Assembly: GCA_002084805.1 (NCBI GenBank)
Contig: NBMC01000031.1
Location: 1-40,830 of the forward strand
Direction of reading: 5' to 3'
Length of the DNA stretch: 40,830 bases
From: Spirochaetaceae bacterium 4572_59
GTDB lineage: Bacteria; Spirochaetota; Spirochaetia; DSM-2461
Positions 16,328-24,428 of this stretch are shown here, piece after piece (position 1 is the stretch's first letter; the number at the start of each line of letters is the position of its first letter). The translations under genes and the position numbers were made by a program. The notes beneath the pieces are model-generated. The model saw nothing but the letters and a program-made list of their open reading frames with translations. It did no database searches and was not told the DNA's origin.

Positions 16328-17988
16328 ACTGTCCCCCTGTCATATACCTGTTTCTCTATTTTCCTACTTCTGTACTGTATTGTCAATCTTCTAAGGAATC
16401 CCATTAACAATCCCAGCAGAGCAACAATCAAACAGCCCCAAGCAAACCAGTCACCCCACAATGTATACAAGGTACGTGAATTTGTATAGACAGGAACATC
16501 AACTACAAGTACATCAAGGATAAAAGGAGGAAGTTCCTCCTGTATAACTCCATTAGGGTCCACCCAGGCTGTTATCCCCGAATTGGTGCTGCGGACCATG
16601 GTCCTTCTGTTTTCTCCCGCCCGGAACACACTCAACATAAAATGCTGTCTTTCAGCCACAACAGAACCGGACCAGGCATCATTTGATACATTGACGATAA
16701 TATTTGCACCAGCATTTACAAAGGCTCTACTGATATATCCGAAGGTATCTTCAAAACAGATAGGAGTTCCGATTTTAAACTTTCCCACATCAATAGTACT
16801 GAAAGCATCCCCTTTTTTCCAGAAGTGCGTATCCGCATCTAGAAGCATCTGATACACAAGAGGGAACTCCTCTTCATAGGGAAAATGCTCCGTAAAAGGC
16901 ACAAGATGCTTCTTACGGTATAAATCCTGCCATCCATGGTCATACAGCAGCAGTGCATTGTAATCGACCCTTTCCAGATCAGCACTTTTTTTAGAAAGTT
17001 CCTTACGGGCATCATCATTCCCTAATAGATAAGGAACTTCCTGAGTGGATAAAAAATCTTCCAGGTCCTCCACAAGAGAGAGGGATAGTTGATTCTGCTT
17101 ATATGTTTTATGGTAATAAATGCTCGGAACAAAGGCTGTTTCTGGCCAGACGATCAGATCAGGATCTTTATGTTCCTGTGATTGAAGACTTAAGTCCCGC
17201 AATGCAAGATAATTTGATTTGTATGCTTTATACCCACCCTGCCAGGAATCGGCATTATGTTGAGTTAAAGCAATCTGAAAATGGGGGGAATCACTATAAT
17301 CTACAGCAGAAAATGTTCCATACAATACCAGAACAAGAGCATAGATGGCGATTCCGCCCCCCGCTCTCTGATAAAAACACCACTCTTTCAAACTCTTGCA
17401 GACCTTTTTCAGATCAAAGGCATTGCCTAGCCAAGCACCTGTGACAACAGCCAGAAAAGATAATCCCCAGATACCAGTCAGAGAGGCCGAACGGACCAGT
17501 ACAGGCCATTGATAAAAGGCGGAACCAACGGTCCCATAGCTATAAGCGAGAAAGCCCTTGGATTTCACAAACTCATACCCTGTCCAGATCAAAGCCTGCC
17601 ATAAAAATCCAGACCGGGGAAACAAAGTCACCCCAGCTTTCAGCAACGGAAACAGAAAGCTGTAATATCCGACATAAATCAGTGGAACAATAATAATTGT
17701 AAGGGGATGAAAATCAGCCAACCAATAATTAAACAGAACATAACTGACAGATGCGTGAATCCATCCGTATAGAACCGAAGCAGTCCATGAACATTTCTGC
17801 AATACCGGTACCAGGGGAATAAAAAAAAGGAATGCCATCAAGGGCATTCCTTTTTCTGAAAAAAACCCGGGGAAAGACAGTGAAAAAAAGAATGCAGACA
17901 AAACAACCATTACAGTATTTCTAAACACTGACAGGATAGCCTGTTTTTTTTCCTCACCGACTCTCACAATTATTTTCTCAGCGGCCAT
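16324..17988 (-). CDS. lnt: Apolipoprotein N-acyltransferase
   Basis: 554 residues. A membrane enzyme that adds the third acyl chain to the N-terminal Cys of lipoproteins. About six N-terminal helices span ~22-225. A nitrilase-like periplasmic domain follows, with the catalytic triad visible as Glu283 (VWPETAF), Lys359 (YRKKHLVPFTEHFP) and Cys411 (GTPICFEDTFG). A last helix (~515-535) closes the protein. Presence of Lnt implies triacylated lipoproteins, as expected for a diderm spirochaete. The first 19 bases overlap the end of the HU gene. Confidence 0.95.
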   Translation of the reverse strand: MAAEKIIVRVGEEKKQAILSVFRNTVMVVLSAFFFSLSFPGFFSEKGMPLMAFLFFIPLVPVLQKCSWTASVLYGWIHASVSYVLFNYWLADFHPLTIIIVPLIYVGYYSFLFPLLKAGVTLFPRSGFLWQALIWTGYEFVKSKGFLAYSYGTVGSAFYQWPVLVRSASLTGIWGLSFLAVVTGAWLGNAFDLKKVCKSLKEWCFYQRAGGGIAIYALVLVLYGTFSAVDYSDSPHFQIALTQHNADSWQGGYKAYKSNYLALRDLSLQSQEHKDPDLIVWPETAFVPSIYYHKTYKQNQLSLSLVEDLEDFLSTQEVPYLLGNDDARKELSKKSADLERVDYNALLLYDHGWQDLYRKKHLVPFTEHFPYEEEFPLVYQMLLDADTHFWKKGDAFSTIDVGKFKIGTPICFEDTFGYISRAFVNAGANIIVNVSNDAWSGSVVAERQHFMLSVFRAGENRRTMVRSTNSGITAWVDPNGVIQEELPPFILDVLVVDVPVYTNSRTLYTLWGDWFAWGCLIVALLGLLMGFLRRLTIQYRSRKIEKQVYDRGTV

Positions 17989-18272
17989 GCCAGTTTTTTC
18001 AATTCCTTACCGGGTCTGAAAACAGTAACACCGTGGCTTTCCACAGGTACGATCTCTCCGGTTTTAGGATTACGGGCTTTTTCTCGGCCTTTTCTGGTTC
18101 GAATCTCAAAAGTTCCGAAACCTCTAAGCTCAACAACCCTATCATCTTCAAGAGCCTGTTTAACTTCTTCAAAGAAAGAATCAATCACGTTGTGAATATC
18201 TTTCCGGCTAATTCCCGACTCATCATAGATGTGTTCGATGATTTCAGCCTTAGTTAGCTTATTCTCTGTCAT
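17970..18272 (-). CDS. HU/IHF-family DNA-binding protein
   Basis: 100 residues. A small basic dimer that bends and compacts DNA. The family pattern is complete: TKAEIIEHIYDESGISRKDIHNVIDSFFEEV (dimer helices, ~7-37), VELRGFGTFEIRTRKGREKARNPKTGE (arm, ~42-68; the RNPKTGE signature contacts the minor groove) and VTVFRPGKELK. Position 63-66 reads ARNP, so the intercalating Pro is present. It lies between rpsT and lnt on the same strand. Confidence 0.93.
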   Translation of the reverse strand: MTENKLTKAEIIEHIYDESGISRKDIHNVIDSFFEEVKQALEDDRVVELRGFGTFEIRTRKGREKARNPKTGEIVPVESHGVTVFRPGKELKKLAWPLRK

Positions 18273-18309
18273 ATCACTTCTCTATGGATATAGATTTAGA
18301 TTTCTTTTT

Positions 18310-18573
18310 TTATGCCAGTCCGGCGAGAACCTTATGAAGCCTGGACTTCTTTCTGGCTGCCGTGTTTTTGTGATACAATCCTTTGCCCGCAGCAGTATCA
18401 ATCAGTTTTACAAACCGCGCATAAGATGCTTCGGCCACGGCCTTGTCATCTTTCTTCACAGCCGCTTCAAAAGATTTAATACTGGATCGGACAGTACTTT
18501 TCATAGAACGATTATGCGCTCTGGCTTTAAGACTCTGACGAAGTCTTTTTGCAGCATCATTAGAATTAGGCAC
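18310..18573 (-). CDS. rpsT: 30S ribosomal protein S20
   Basis: 87 residues from a GTG start at 18573. The frame runs open to 18642, but AGGAGG eight bases before the GTG and the family start (PNSNDAAKRLRQSLKARAHNRS) fix the start. S20 marks: AKRLRQS near the N-terminus, RSxIKSFE, and GLYHKNTAARKKSRL near the C-terminus. S20 with a non-ATG start is known in other bacteria, where it lowers translation. It is the first gene of the rpsT-HU-lnt run and has its own promoter. Confidence 0.95.
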   Translation of the reverse strand: MPNSNDAAKRLRQSLKARAHNRSMKSTVRSSIKSFEAAVKKDDKAVAEASYARFVKLIDTAAGKGLYHKNTAARKKSRLHKVLAGLA

Positions 18574-18612
18574 TGTCTTTACCTCCTGATAATAATCAAA
18601 TTTAGTTTGTTG

Positions 18613-18642
18613 AAAATAACAGATAACCCTCCACAGTGTCAA
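18613..18642 (-). promoter_or_regulatory. Promoter for rpsT
   Basis: On minus, TTGACA (18637-18642) and TATTTT (18613-18618) are 18 bases apart, and a TG one base before the -10 gives an extended -10 element. The predicted start is about 35 bases before the rpsT GTG. Confidence 0.55.
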
Positions 18643-18691
18643 GACTTATCTCAACACGAAGAAGGAAATCAACAATAAAAGCGAATTCAAC

Positions 18692-18865
18692 TTATTTAAA
18701 ATCGCTGGGTCTTCTTTCCTGACGTTTACACTTTTCGCATTCACATACATGTCTCATCCTACCACTGGAAAAGATAGACCGCATTTTAACTTCGCCGCCG
18801 CAGTCACTACATAAGAATTTATGTGTTCCTGAACCAAGACGGGCATTCTTACTAACTCCTGCCAT
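18692..18865 (-). CDS. 57-residue zinc-ribbon-like protein
   Basis: Translated from the minus strand: ATG at 18863-18865 with AAGGAG eight bases before it, and TAA at 18692-18694. It is short, basic and cysteine-rich: CSDC at 19-22 and CECEKC at 41-46, with His40 adjacent, a plausible four-ligand zinc site. The N-terminus is MAGVSKNARLGSGTHKF and the C-terminus KRQERRPSDFK. It sits between ricT and rpsT and has its own promoter. The size, charge and ribosomal neighbours suggest a ribosome- or RNA-associated factor, but I recognise no named family. Confidence 0.8.
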   Translation of the reverse strand: MAGVSKNARLGSGTHKFLCSDCGGEVKMRSIFSSGRMRHVCECEKCKRQERRPSDFK

Positions 18866-18894
18866 ATTCGACTCCTTATATCATTAGCAGTGGG

Positions 18895-18924
18895 ATATTA
18901 ACAAAGATATTGAGGGCCTGTCAA
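18895..18924 (-). promoter_or_regulatory. Promoter for the zinc-ribbon gene
   Basis: On minus, a perfect TTGACA (18919-18924) and TAATAT (18895-18900) are 18 bases apart, with TG one base upstream of the -10. It lies between the ricT stop and the ATG at 18865. The layout (18-base spacer, extended -10) matches the rpsT promoter 280 bases further on. Confidence 0.55.
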
Positions 18925-18934
18925 CAAGACAAGT

Positions 18935-19834
18935 CTAATTTTCGACAGGATTTAGCTTCCACCCTTTGGATTCTTTATCAAATTCAACTTCGGCTGTAGA
19001 AAGATCCAAAAAACGACCGTCGTTTCCAGACAGCTTTATTTTTTTTGAAAATATATTCACTTCGACAACTTTAAAGGTGGCACCATCCCAATGAATGCGG
19101 CTCCCCTCTGAGGGCAATTTCCTTTTCTCTTCCTGATAATATTCATATTCATAGGAAAGACAGCAAAGCAGCCTTCCGCAGGGACCCGAAATTTTCATGG
19201 AATTAAGAGAAAGATTCTGCTCTTTCGCCATTTTAATTGAAACAGGACTCAGATGATCAGTCAAGCCATGACAACAGTAATCTCTGCCACAGACTCCCAA
19301 ACCACCAAGAACACGGGATTCATCCCTGACTCCAATCTGGCGCAGCTCAATCCGCATCTTGAATATGGAGACCAGATCTTTTACCAGTTCTCTAAAGTCA
19401 ATCCGGTTTTCCGCTGTAAAAAAAAACATAACTTTTGGTTCATCCAGAAGATAATGAGCGGAAACTAGAGCCATATCCAGTTTTTGTTTATCAATTTTTT
19501 CCCGACAAATTTTAAAAGCTTCATCCTCTTTGGCTTTCAAAGATTCAGATTTTTTTACATCATCCGCTGTAACCCGGCGAACAACACTTTTCATATCGCC
19601 TTTTCTCACATGGCTAAGATCGTTAATTTGGCCAAGAATAGAAACCATATCATTCCCGTATCTGGTTTTAACGATAATCTGGTCCCCGGGTTCATAGCTT
19701 TCTCCATCGGGAGGCGTAATAACCTCTGTTTCGCTGGAATGTAGGATTTTGGCCCGAAATAAGCCATTGGGATATTGACCGGGATCTAAAGGTCCACCGG
19801 ACTTTTGATGATCCTTATGTTTGTCAGCACTCAT
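18935..19834 (-). CDS. ricT: RicT/YaaT-like PSP1-domain protein
   Basis: 299 residues. PSP1 C-terminal family: in B. subtilis RicT works in the iron-sulfur RicAFT complex that promotes RNA maturation by RNase Y. The conserved cysteines are present as GGLGVCGRDYCCHG (~173-186) and GPCGRLLCCLSYE (~215-227). VMFFFTAENRIDFRELVKDLVSIFKMRIELRQIGVRDE is the conserved middle. The N-terminal ~35 residues are a variable hydrophilic tail. A YaaR homologue precedes it, as yaaR and yaaT are close in Bacillus; RicA and RicF partners are not visible here. Confidence 0.88.
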   Translation of the reverse strand: MSADKHKDHQKSGGPLDPGQYPNGLFRAKILHSSETEVITPPDGESYEPGDQIIVKTRYGNDMVSILGQINDLSHVRKGDMKSVVRRVTADDVKKSESLKAKEDEAFKICREKIDKQKLDMALVSAHYLLDEPKVMFFFTAENRIDFRELVKDLVSIFKMRIELRQIGVRDESRVLGGLGVCGRDYCCHGLTDHLSPVSIKMAKEQNLSLNSMKISGPCGRLLCCLSYEYEYYQEEKRKLPSEGSRIHWDGATFKVVEVNIFSKKIKLSGNDGRFLDLSTAEVEFDKESKGWKLNPVEN

Positions 19835-19892
19835 AATGAGTTACTCCTTAATTTCATTTTTTGTGGCGTTCTATCGCCTTCAAGAACTACTA

Positions 19893-20393
19893 TCACCGCT
19901 TCAGATCTACAAGAATACCATACAATTCATCAACTTTTTTCAGGATATCCAACTGATCTTTCTGGTTTTGGAGAACACATGCCCCCAGCCGCTCCAGTTT
20001 TTCATCAATTATCGCAATCAATGTGTACTGTTTTCGCGACATTGTCCTGGGATTTAAGCGCCCGCTTACACGGTCTGCCTCCAGACTATGATTTATTACA
20101 TATTTATAAAAACGTTTAACTGAAGATTTATATCTTTTCAACGCAGCCAACGTGGTATCTTTTTTCAAAGCTTCTCCAAGTTGATTTACATCATCAAGAA
20201 GCCCTTCTACTGTTTCGGAACCATCCAAAACATTGGCAATTCCGTTTAAAGCAATCTCAGATTCATCGCGCTTATCATCCAGGCTATGCTTAAATGAAAG
20301 CGCCCGACTCTTCTTCTCTTTTTCTACTTTTTTATCTGGCTTTTTGCCGGGATGGGGAACATAGTGACTTCCGACAATCCCCAGTTTATCCAT
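19893..20393 (-). CDS. yaaR: YaaR/DUF327 family protein
   Basis: 166 residues, all-helical, no signal peptide. The DUF327 pattern is visible in the second half: YKSSVKRFYKYVINHSLEADRVSGRLNPRTMSRKQYTLIAIIDEKLERLG. The N-terminal ~50 residues are Lys-rich and probably disordered. Biochemical role unknown. Neighbourhood with ricT is seen in Firmicutes too, which suggests a functional link. It sits seven bases after the second bactofilin and 58 bases before ricT. Confidence 0.82.
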   Translation of the reverse strand: MDKLGIVGSHYVPHPGKKPDKKVEKEKKSRALSFKHSLDDKRDESEIALNGIANVLDGSETVEGLLDDVNQLGEALKKDTTLAALKRYKSSVKRFYKYVINHSLEADRVSGRLNPRTMSRKQYTLIAIIDEKLERLGACVLQNQKDQLDILKKVDELYGILVDLKR

Positions 20394-20400
20394 TAGCTAG

Positions 20401-20814
20401 CTAGTCCTTTTCCCATTCAACTGAATAGCTTCCACTGGAACTCAGGACCTGTGCCCCGGGGGAACTCTCTGTATCATTGATAATCTGGCAGTTTCCATGA
20501 AGAAGGACTCCCTCTTCTATTACAAGCCGGGGAGCATGAATATTCCCGATAACCATACCGGTTGAAAGAATCACTACTTTTCCGGAAGAAAAAATATTTC
20601 CCTGAACAACTCCACCGACAACAACAGTACCGGCAATGATATTACATTCGGCCCTTCCGGACTTTCCGACAAGGACTTTACCTGTGGTTTCAATGCTGCC
20701 GGAAAAATCTCCGTCAATTCTGAGTAACCCATCCAGAACCAGTTCGCCACTGAAACGGGTTCCTTCTCCAATAATGGAATTTATAAAAGAATGGCTTTTT
20801 AGATAATCGCTCAT
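20401..20814 (-). CDS. Bactofilin (copy 2)
   Basis: 137 residues. The beta-helix core is clear: INSIIGEGTRFSGELVLDGLLRIDGDFSGSI, then GRAECNIIAGTVVVGGVVQGNIFSSGKVVIL and GNIHAPRLVIEEGVLLHGNCQI. It has the same fold and size as copy 1 but clearly differs in sequence. It is 18 bases downstream of the LytM peptidase gene. That pairing is the shape-determining arrangement known from Helicobacter (Csd1/CcmA) and from other bacteria, so this copy is the likelier cell-shape scaffold. Confidence 0.92.
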   Translation of the reverse strand: MSDYLKSHSFINSIIGEGTRFSGELVLDGLLRIDGDFSGSIETTGKVLVGKSGRAECNIIAGTVVVGGVVQGNIFSSGKVVILSTGMVIGNIHAPRLVIEEGVLLHGNCQIINDTESSPGAQVLSSSGSYSVEWEKD

Positions 20815-20832
20815 GAGAAGTACCTTTTGAAA

Positions 20833-21873
20833 TTATTTGTATTTTTGCAGATTCCGTGTAACCCGTGTAAAGACATCGCTTTTATCTGTCATATTGATAT
20901 ACTTGGTCGGGTCTACAACCTGAGAACCAATCCGGACTTCATAATGAAGGTGAGGCCCAGTAGAGAGACCGGTATTACCCATGGTTCCGATAACATCTCC
21001 CTGAGAGATATCCTGACCAGGTTTTACATACATTCTCTGCATATGACCGTATTTAGTATAGAAACCGTATTTATGTCGGATTACAACAAAATTTCCATAC
21101 CCCTTTTCATCACTACCTACTTCAATAATCTTACCATTGGCAGTGGATACAATAGGGACACCATAACCGTAGGCAAGATCGAGTCCTTTATGGAGATACC
21201 ACTGCCCTGTAAAGGGATGAATAGAGGGACCAAATATGGCGGTAACATGTCCCTGTACGCCCTTAAGGGGCCACAAAGAAGGAATATCAGAAAGCAGATC
21301 TTTCTGACTGCTCAGAATCCGCCCTATTTCGTCCAAGGAAGTAATGGAATTATCCAGTGATGCCTTCAACTTCTGGAGCTCTATGGTTTCACTCAAGGAT
21401 CCGCTCTCAGACTGTTCTACATTAAAAAAAGATGTAAGGTCACCACCGCTGGATACCATACCGTCACGAATGGCTGTTTCCATCCCCAGCTCTCCCATTG
21501 TCTGGGCAAGTGTATTTTGAAAACTATCTGTAGAGTTGATCAGTTCACTAACTTCGTTCCTAAGTATTTCCAGGCTGGCTTCACTATGCTCAAGATCCTG
21601 CGAACGGGATGTAAGAAGATCATTTGTTCCGGAAAAATCAGCTGTTAACCATATAAAAGTTACAACAAGAGAGACAAGAAGCACAGAGAAAAAGGAGAGG
21701 GCAAACAGAGAAATCTGAAAGTTGAAAACCTTCTTCTCTGAGTGGGGAATAAGCATTATAGTGATTTTTTGACGACCCGACTGGATAAATTTACCGAGAA
21801 AACGGTTCGAACCGCCGGATCTGGAGGCTGAACCATCCTTTCTGGGGGAACGCCGCCCTTTTCTGCTCGCCAC
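20833..21873 (-). CDS. M23 (LytM-type) peptidoglycan endopeptidase
   Basis: 346 residues from a GTG start with AAGGAG before it. A basic cytoplasmic tail (~1-40), one membrane helix (~50-72) and a coiled-coil stretch (~80-190) precede the C-terminal M23 domain. Zinc ligands are HKGLD (H and D, ~227-231) and the H of HLHYEV (~306-311), with YGHM between them. All needed ligands are present, so it should be an active D,D-endopeptidase cleaving peptide cross-links, anchored to the cytoplasmic membrane and working in the periplasm. A bactofilin gene follows 18 bases later. A TATAAT at 21895-21900 (minus) may belong to its promoter, but no good -35 is seen. Confidence 0.93.
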   Translation of the reverse strand: MASRKGRRSPRKDGSASRSGGSNRFLGKFIQSGRQKITIMLIPHSEKKVFNFQISLFALSFFSVLLVSLVVTFIWLTADFSGTNDLLTSRSQDLEHSEASLEILRNEVSELINSTDSFQNTLAQTMGELGMETAIRDGMVSSGGDLTSFFNVEQSESGSLSETIELQKLKASLDNSITSLDEIGRILSSQKDLLSDIPSLWPLKGVQGHVTAIFGPSIHPFTGQWYLHKGLDLAYGYGVPIVSTANGKIIEVGSDEKGYGNFVVIRHKYGFYTKYGHMQRMYVKPGQDISQGDVIGTMGNTGLSTGPHLHYEVRIGSQVVDPTKYINMTDKSDVFTRVTRNLQKYK

Positions 21874-22220
21874 GAAAACTCCTTGGACACTGTTATTATA
21901 TTTTCGTACAATCTACACTATTTCTAAAGGACAAGACAAGATGAAAAGCATGAAATGCCGGTTTTCGTGCGTGTTACTTTCTATTAAAGTAATAAGATTA
22001 TACATCTGAATACTAAAAATCTCAATTTCATTTATCTGAAAACAGTTAATTCTTATTAAGTGCTATGAAAAAAGCTCATAAATCAACTCTAGTAACAATA
22101 AACAACATACTTTTATAGATAATTAAATCTAATTTTTTCTATTTTTCTTTTTTTTACGGTTTTTGAGAACTCTAGGTTATACGGGGAGGGTGGGTCTTTA
22201 GTATGTATGATTGACTTGCC

Positions 22221-22244
22221 ATGTTTGTATATGATAAACATATA
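22221..22244. promoter_or_regulatory. Palindrome overlapping the tatD promoter
   Basis: TATATG (22228-22233) and CATATA (22239-22244) are a perfect inverted repeat with a five-base centre. An overlapping one, ATGTTT (22221-22226) and AAACAT (22236-22241), has a nine-base centre. Both cover the -35 box, so a repressor operator is possible; no regulator is identified. Confidence 0.4.
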
Positions 22245-22259
22245 GAAGATTTTTATAAT
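22231..22259 (+). promoter_or_regulatory. Promoter for tatD-dus
   Basis: ATGATA (22231-22236, four of six) and a perfect TATAAT (22254-22259) are 17 bases apart. The predicted start near 22266 leaves ~25 bases to the tatD ATG. Confidence 0.5.
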
Positions 22260-22290
22260 CTTTCTAATCTTAATTAAAAGCGGTATCCAC

Positions 22291-23067
22291 ATGCAATTTT
22301 TTGATACTCATGCCCATATTGGTCTTATACATGAAGATCCGATTGAGCAGCTAATTATAACTCAGGAAGCTCGTCAGGAAAATGTTAGCTACATTATGAG
22401 CATTTGTAATAACCTGTACGATTTTTTTGATCTTTACAATAACCTATCCTCCGCATCAAATGTGGTATTTGCTATTGGTGTGTCCCCTTCTGAAGTTCAG
22501 AATCCCGGTCCCGACTGGGAACAGAAGATATCTGAAGGTCTGCAGATGGACAAGGTTGTAGCTCTGGGTGAAACCGGTTTGGATTATTATAGAAAATTCG
22601 GCGATAAAAGTTCTCAGGTTGAACTATTTATTTCACAGCTTGAAATTGCTGATCAGAATGATAAGCCTGTTATAATTCATAACAGAAATGCCGGTAAAGA
22701 TATCCAGGAGATATTGAGCACCCGTATGCCTTCTAGAGGTGGTGTTCTTCATTGCTACTCTGAAGACTGGGAATATGCCAGAAAGATCCTGAATCAGCAT
22801 GATAATATGTATTTTTCTTTTGCAGGAAATGTAACCTACCGTAATGCCAGAAATCTGCATGATACAGTTCGCTATCTTCCTCTGGATAGAATTGTTATAG
22901 AAAGCGAGAGTCCTTTTATGGTGCCTGCCGCCTACAGGGGAAAGAGAAATAAACCAATGTATCTGCCGTCTACGGCTGATTTCATCGCCTACCTCCGGGA
23001 AGAACCGGAAGAAGAGGTGTATCAGGCTCTGTATGACAACTCAAGGAACCTTTTCGGACTGGAATGA
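22291..23067 (+). CDS. tatD: TatD-family metal-dependent hydrolase
   Basis: 258 residues, normal length. TIM-barrel hydrolases of this family include DNases and D-aminoacyl-tRNA-related enzymes. Metal ligands: H7 and H9 (DTHAHI), E94 (LGETGLDYY), H130 (VIIHNRNA) and H154 (LHCYSE). The last ligand is normally Asp in the motif ETDSP; here the motif reads ESESP (204-208), so Glu206 replaces it. This could change metal use. The gene overlaps dus by four bases (ATGA). Confidence 0.88.
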   Translation: MQFFDTHAHIGLIHEDPIEQLIITQEARQENVSYIMSICNNLYDFFDLYNNLSSASNVVFAIGVSPSEVQNPGPDWEQKISEGLQMDKVVALGETGLDYYRKFGDKSSQVELFISQLEIADQNDKPVIIHNRNAGKDIQEILSTRMPSRGGVLHCYSEDWEYARKILNQHDNMYFSFAGNVTYRNARNLHDTVRYLPLDRIVIESESPFMVPAAYRGKRNKPMYLPSTADFIAYLREEPEEEVYQALYDNSRNLFGLE

Positions 23068-24077
23068 AATCTCTCTATAGACCTTTAAAAATTGGAAATG
23101 CTGTTGTCAAAGGAAATATTTTCCTGGCTCCACTGGCAGGCTATACGGACCGGGCTTTCCGGTCCGTTTGTACTTTAATGGGTGCAGACCTGGCCTATAC
23201 GGAAATGGTATCCTGCGAAGCTCTCATCCGGAACAGCGAAAAAACCGAGGGTCTTCTTGCAAAAGCCGACGCCGAAGAGTACTACGCGGTACAGGTTTTT
23301 TCCGGCAATGCTCAAACAGCTGGAGAAGCTGTCAAAAAAGTCAACAAACATAAACCCCTTATCATTGATCTCAACTGCGGTTGTCCCGTACCCAAGATTA
23401 TCAAATCTGGTGCCGGATCGGCTCTTATGCAAAACCCTGAAAAAGTTGCAGAAATTATCAGAGCCATGAAGGACAATACGGATATTCCCGTAACAGTGAA
23501 AATCCGGACAGGCTGGGATGCCAACTCCCTCAACTATCTGGAGGTGGCAGAAAAAGCTGTAGAAGCCGGAGCGGCCCTTGTCTGCATGCATTGTAGAACC
23601 CGCAGTCAGGCCTACGGCGGTACAGCCGACTGGAGCCATCTGAAAAAGCTGAAAGAGGCATTGGGAGATCTGCCGGTACTCGGTTCCGGAGATATGTTTT
23701 CTGCAAAAGCAGTTAAACAAGTTATGGAGGAAAGCGGTATCGATGGCGTCATGTTGGCTCGGGGTGCCATAGGAAATCCCTTCCTGTTTCGAGAAATACG
23801 GCACTACCTGCAGACCGGAGGGCTCTTACCCCCCCCTTCTCCCGCTGAGAAAATGGATATCGCCTTTCAGCAGCTCAAACTGTCTGTGAAATACAAAGAT
23901 GAAAAAACCGCCGTCAATGAAATGAAAAAGCAGATGTGCGCCTATACCAAAGGTCTGCCCGGTTCTTCAGAGATCAGAAACAAGATGGTCCACTCCGACA
24001 GTTTCCAGACATATGAGGCGATATTTGAAGAATATATGAAAATGCTTCAGACCCGCAGAGATTACATAGAATTCTGA
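23064..24077 (+). CDS. dusB: tRNA-dihydrouridine synthase, DusB-like
   Basis: 337 residues, FMN-dependent. It reduces uridines in tRNA. Marks: APLAGYTDRAFR (22-33), Cys107 in NCGCPVPKI (catalytic acid), SGAGSALM, VTVKIRTGWD, MHCRTRSQAYGG and LARGAIGNPFLF. These point to the DusB group, the usual bacterial form. Its start overlaps tatD's stop by four bases. A decayed VOC gene follows with no gap to spare. Confidence 0.93.
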   Translation: MKSLYRPLKIGNAVVKGNIFLAPLAGYTDRAFRSVCTLMGADLAYTEMVSCEALIRNSEKTEGLLAKADAEEYYAVQVFSGNAQTAGEAVKKVNKHKPLIIDLNCGCPVPKIIKSGAGSALMQNPEKVAEIIRAMKDNTDIPVTVKIRTGWDANSLNYLEVAEKAVEAGAALVCMHCRTRSQAYGGTADWSHLKKLKEALGDLPVLGSGDMFSAKAVKQVMEESGIDGVMLARGAIGNPFLFREIRHYLQTGGLLPPPSPAEKMDIAFQQLKLSVKYKDEKTAVNEMKKQMCAYTKGLPGSSEIRNKMVHSDSFQTYEAIFEEYMKMLQTRRDYIEF

Positions 24078-24101
24078 TCCCCGTCCTACTGCTTCACAGC
24101 A

Positions 24102-24401
24102 ATGGATACTCCCCCTCTACCGGGAAGTACTGGGATGTTCGGATACAGCAGTATCGAACTGCTTCAGTGCACCGACAGAACCCCCGAAAAAGTTTTCAAA
24201 GACCGCTACTGGGGTGAGGCGGCAGGCCGATTTACCTATATTGAAGATCCCGATGGAACATTGCTCGAGTTTATAGAGCCCCATAAGATTCCTATTATGA
24301 AAAAGTGAGGATGATATCTGAATCTGCAAAAGCGGAATCCTGAAAATCCTCTGTCCCAGTGGATGTTGAAGATTCTGGGACTGGGAAGAATCAAAGACTG
24401 A
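24102..24401 (+). pseudogene. VOC (glyoxalase-fold) gene remnant
   Basis: Two fragments of a vicinal-oxygen-chelate protein are joined: FGYSSIELLQCTDRTPEKVFKDRYWG (the segment ending one half) and EAAGRFTYIEDPDGTLLEF (metal Glu strand of the other). In intact members these are separated by roughly 40-60 residues, so an internal deletion occurred at the GGTGA shared by the two contexts. The frame then meets TGA at 24306 and again at 24312, and continues as YLNLQKRNPENPLSQWMLKILGLGRIKD to a TGA at 24399-24401. That tail is the usual C-terminus of these proteins. The 5' half of the gene is also missing, and there is no ribosome site before the ATG. Dead gene. Confidence 0.8.
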
Positions 24402-24428
24402 CAGCCGGGACTTTTGAGGATCAGGTTC

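Larger units (their letters stand above)
21874..22290 (+). other. 417-base intergenic region
   Basis: AT-rich, divergent gap between the M23 gene and tatD. It holds the tatD promoter and a palindrome near its right end, and a long pyrimidine-rich tract around 22130-22160. I see no convincing reading frame, RNA gene or terminator in 21930-22200. Confidence 0.6.

Noticed and set aside
18090..18110. GGTTCGAATC, like a tRNA T-loop
   Set aside because: It lies inside the HU gene, where it codes for conserved residues, and no cloverleaf could be drawn around it.
21795..21815. GGTTCGAACC, like a tRNA T-loop
   Set aside because: It is inside the M23 peptidase coding sequence and lacks acceptor and anticodon stems nearby.
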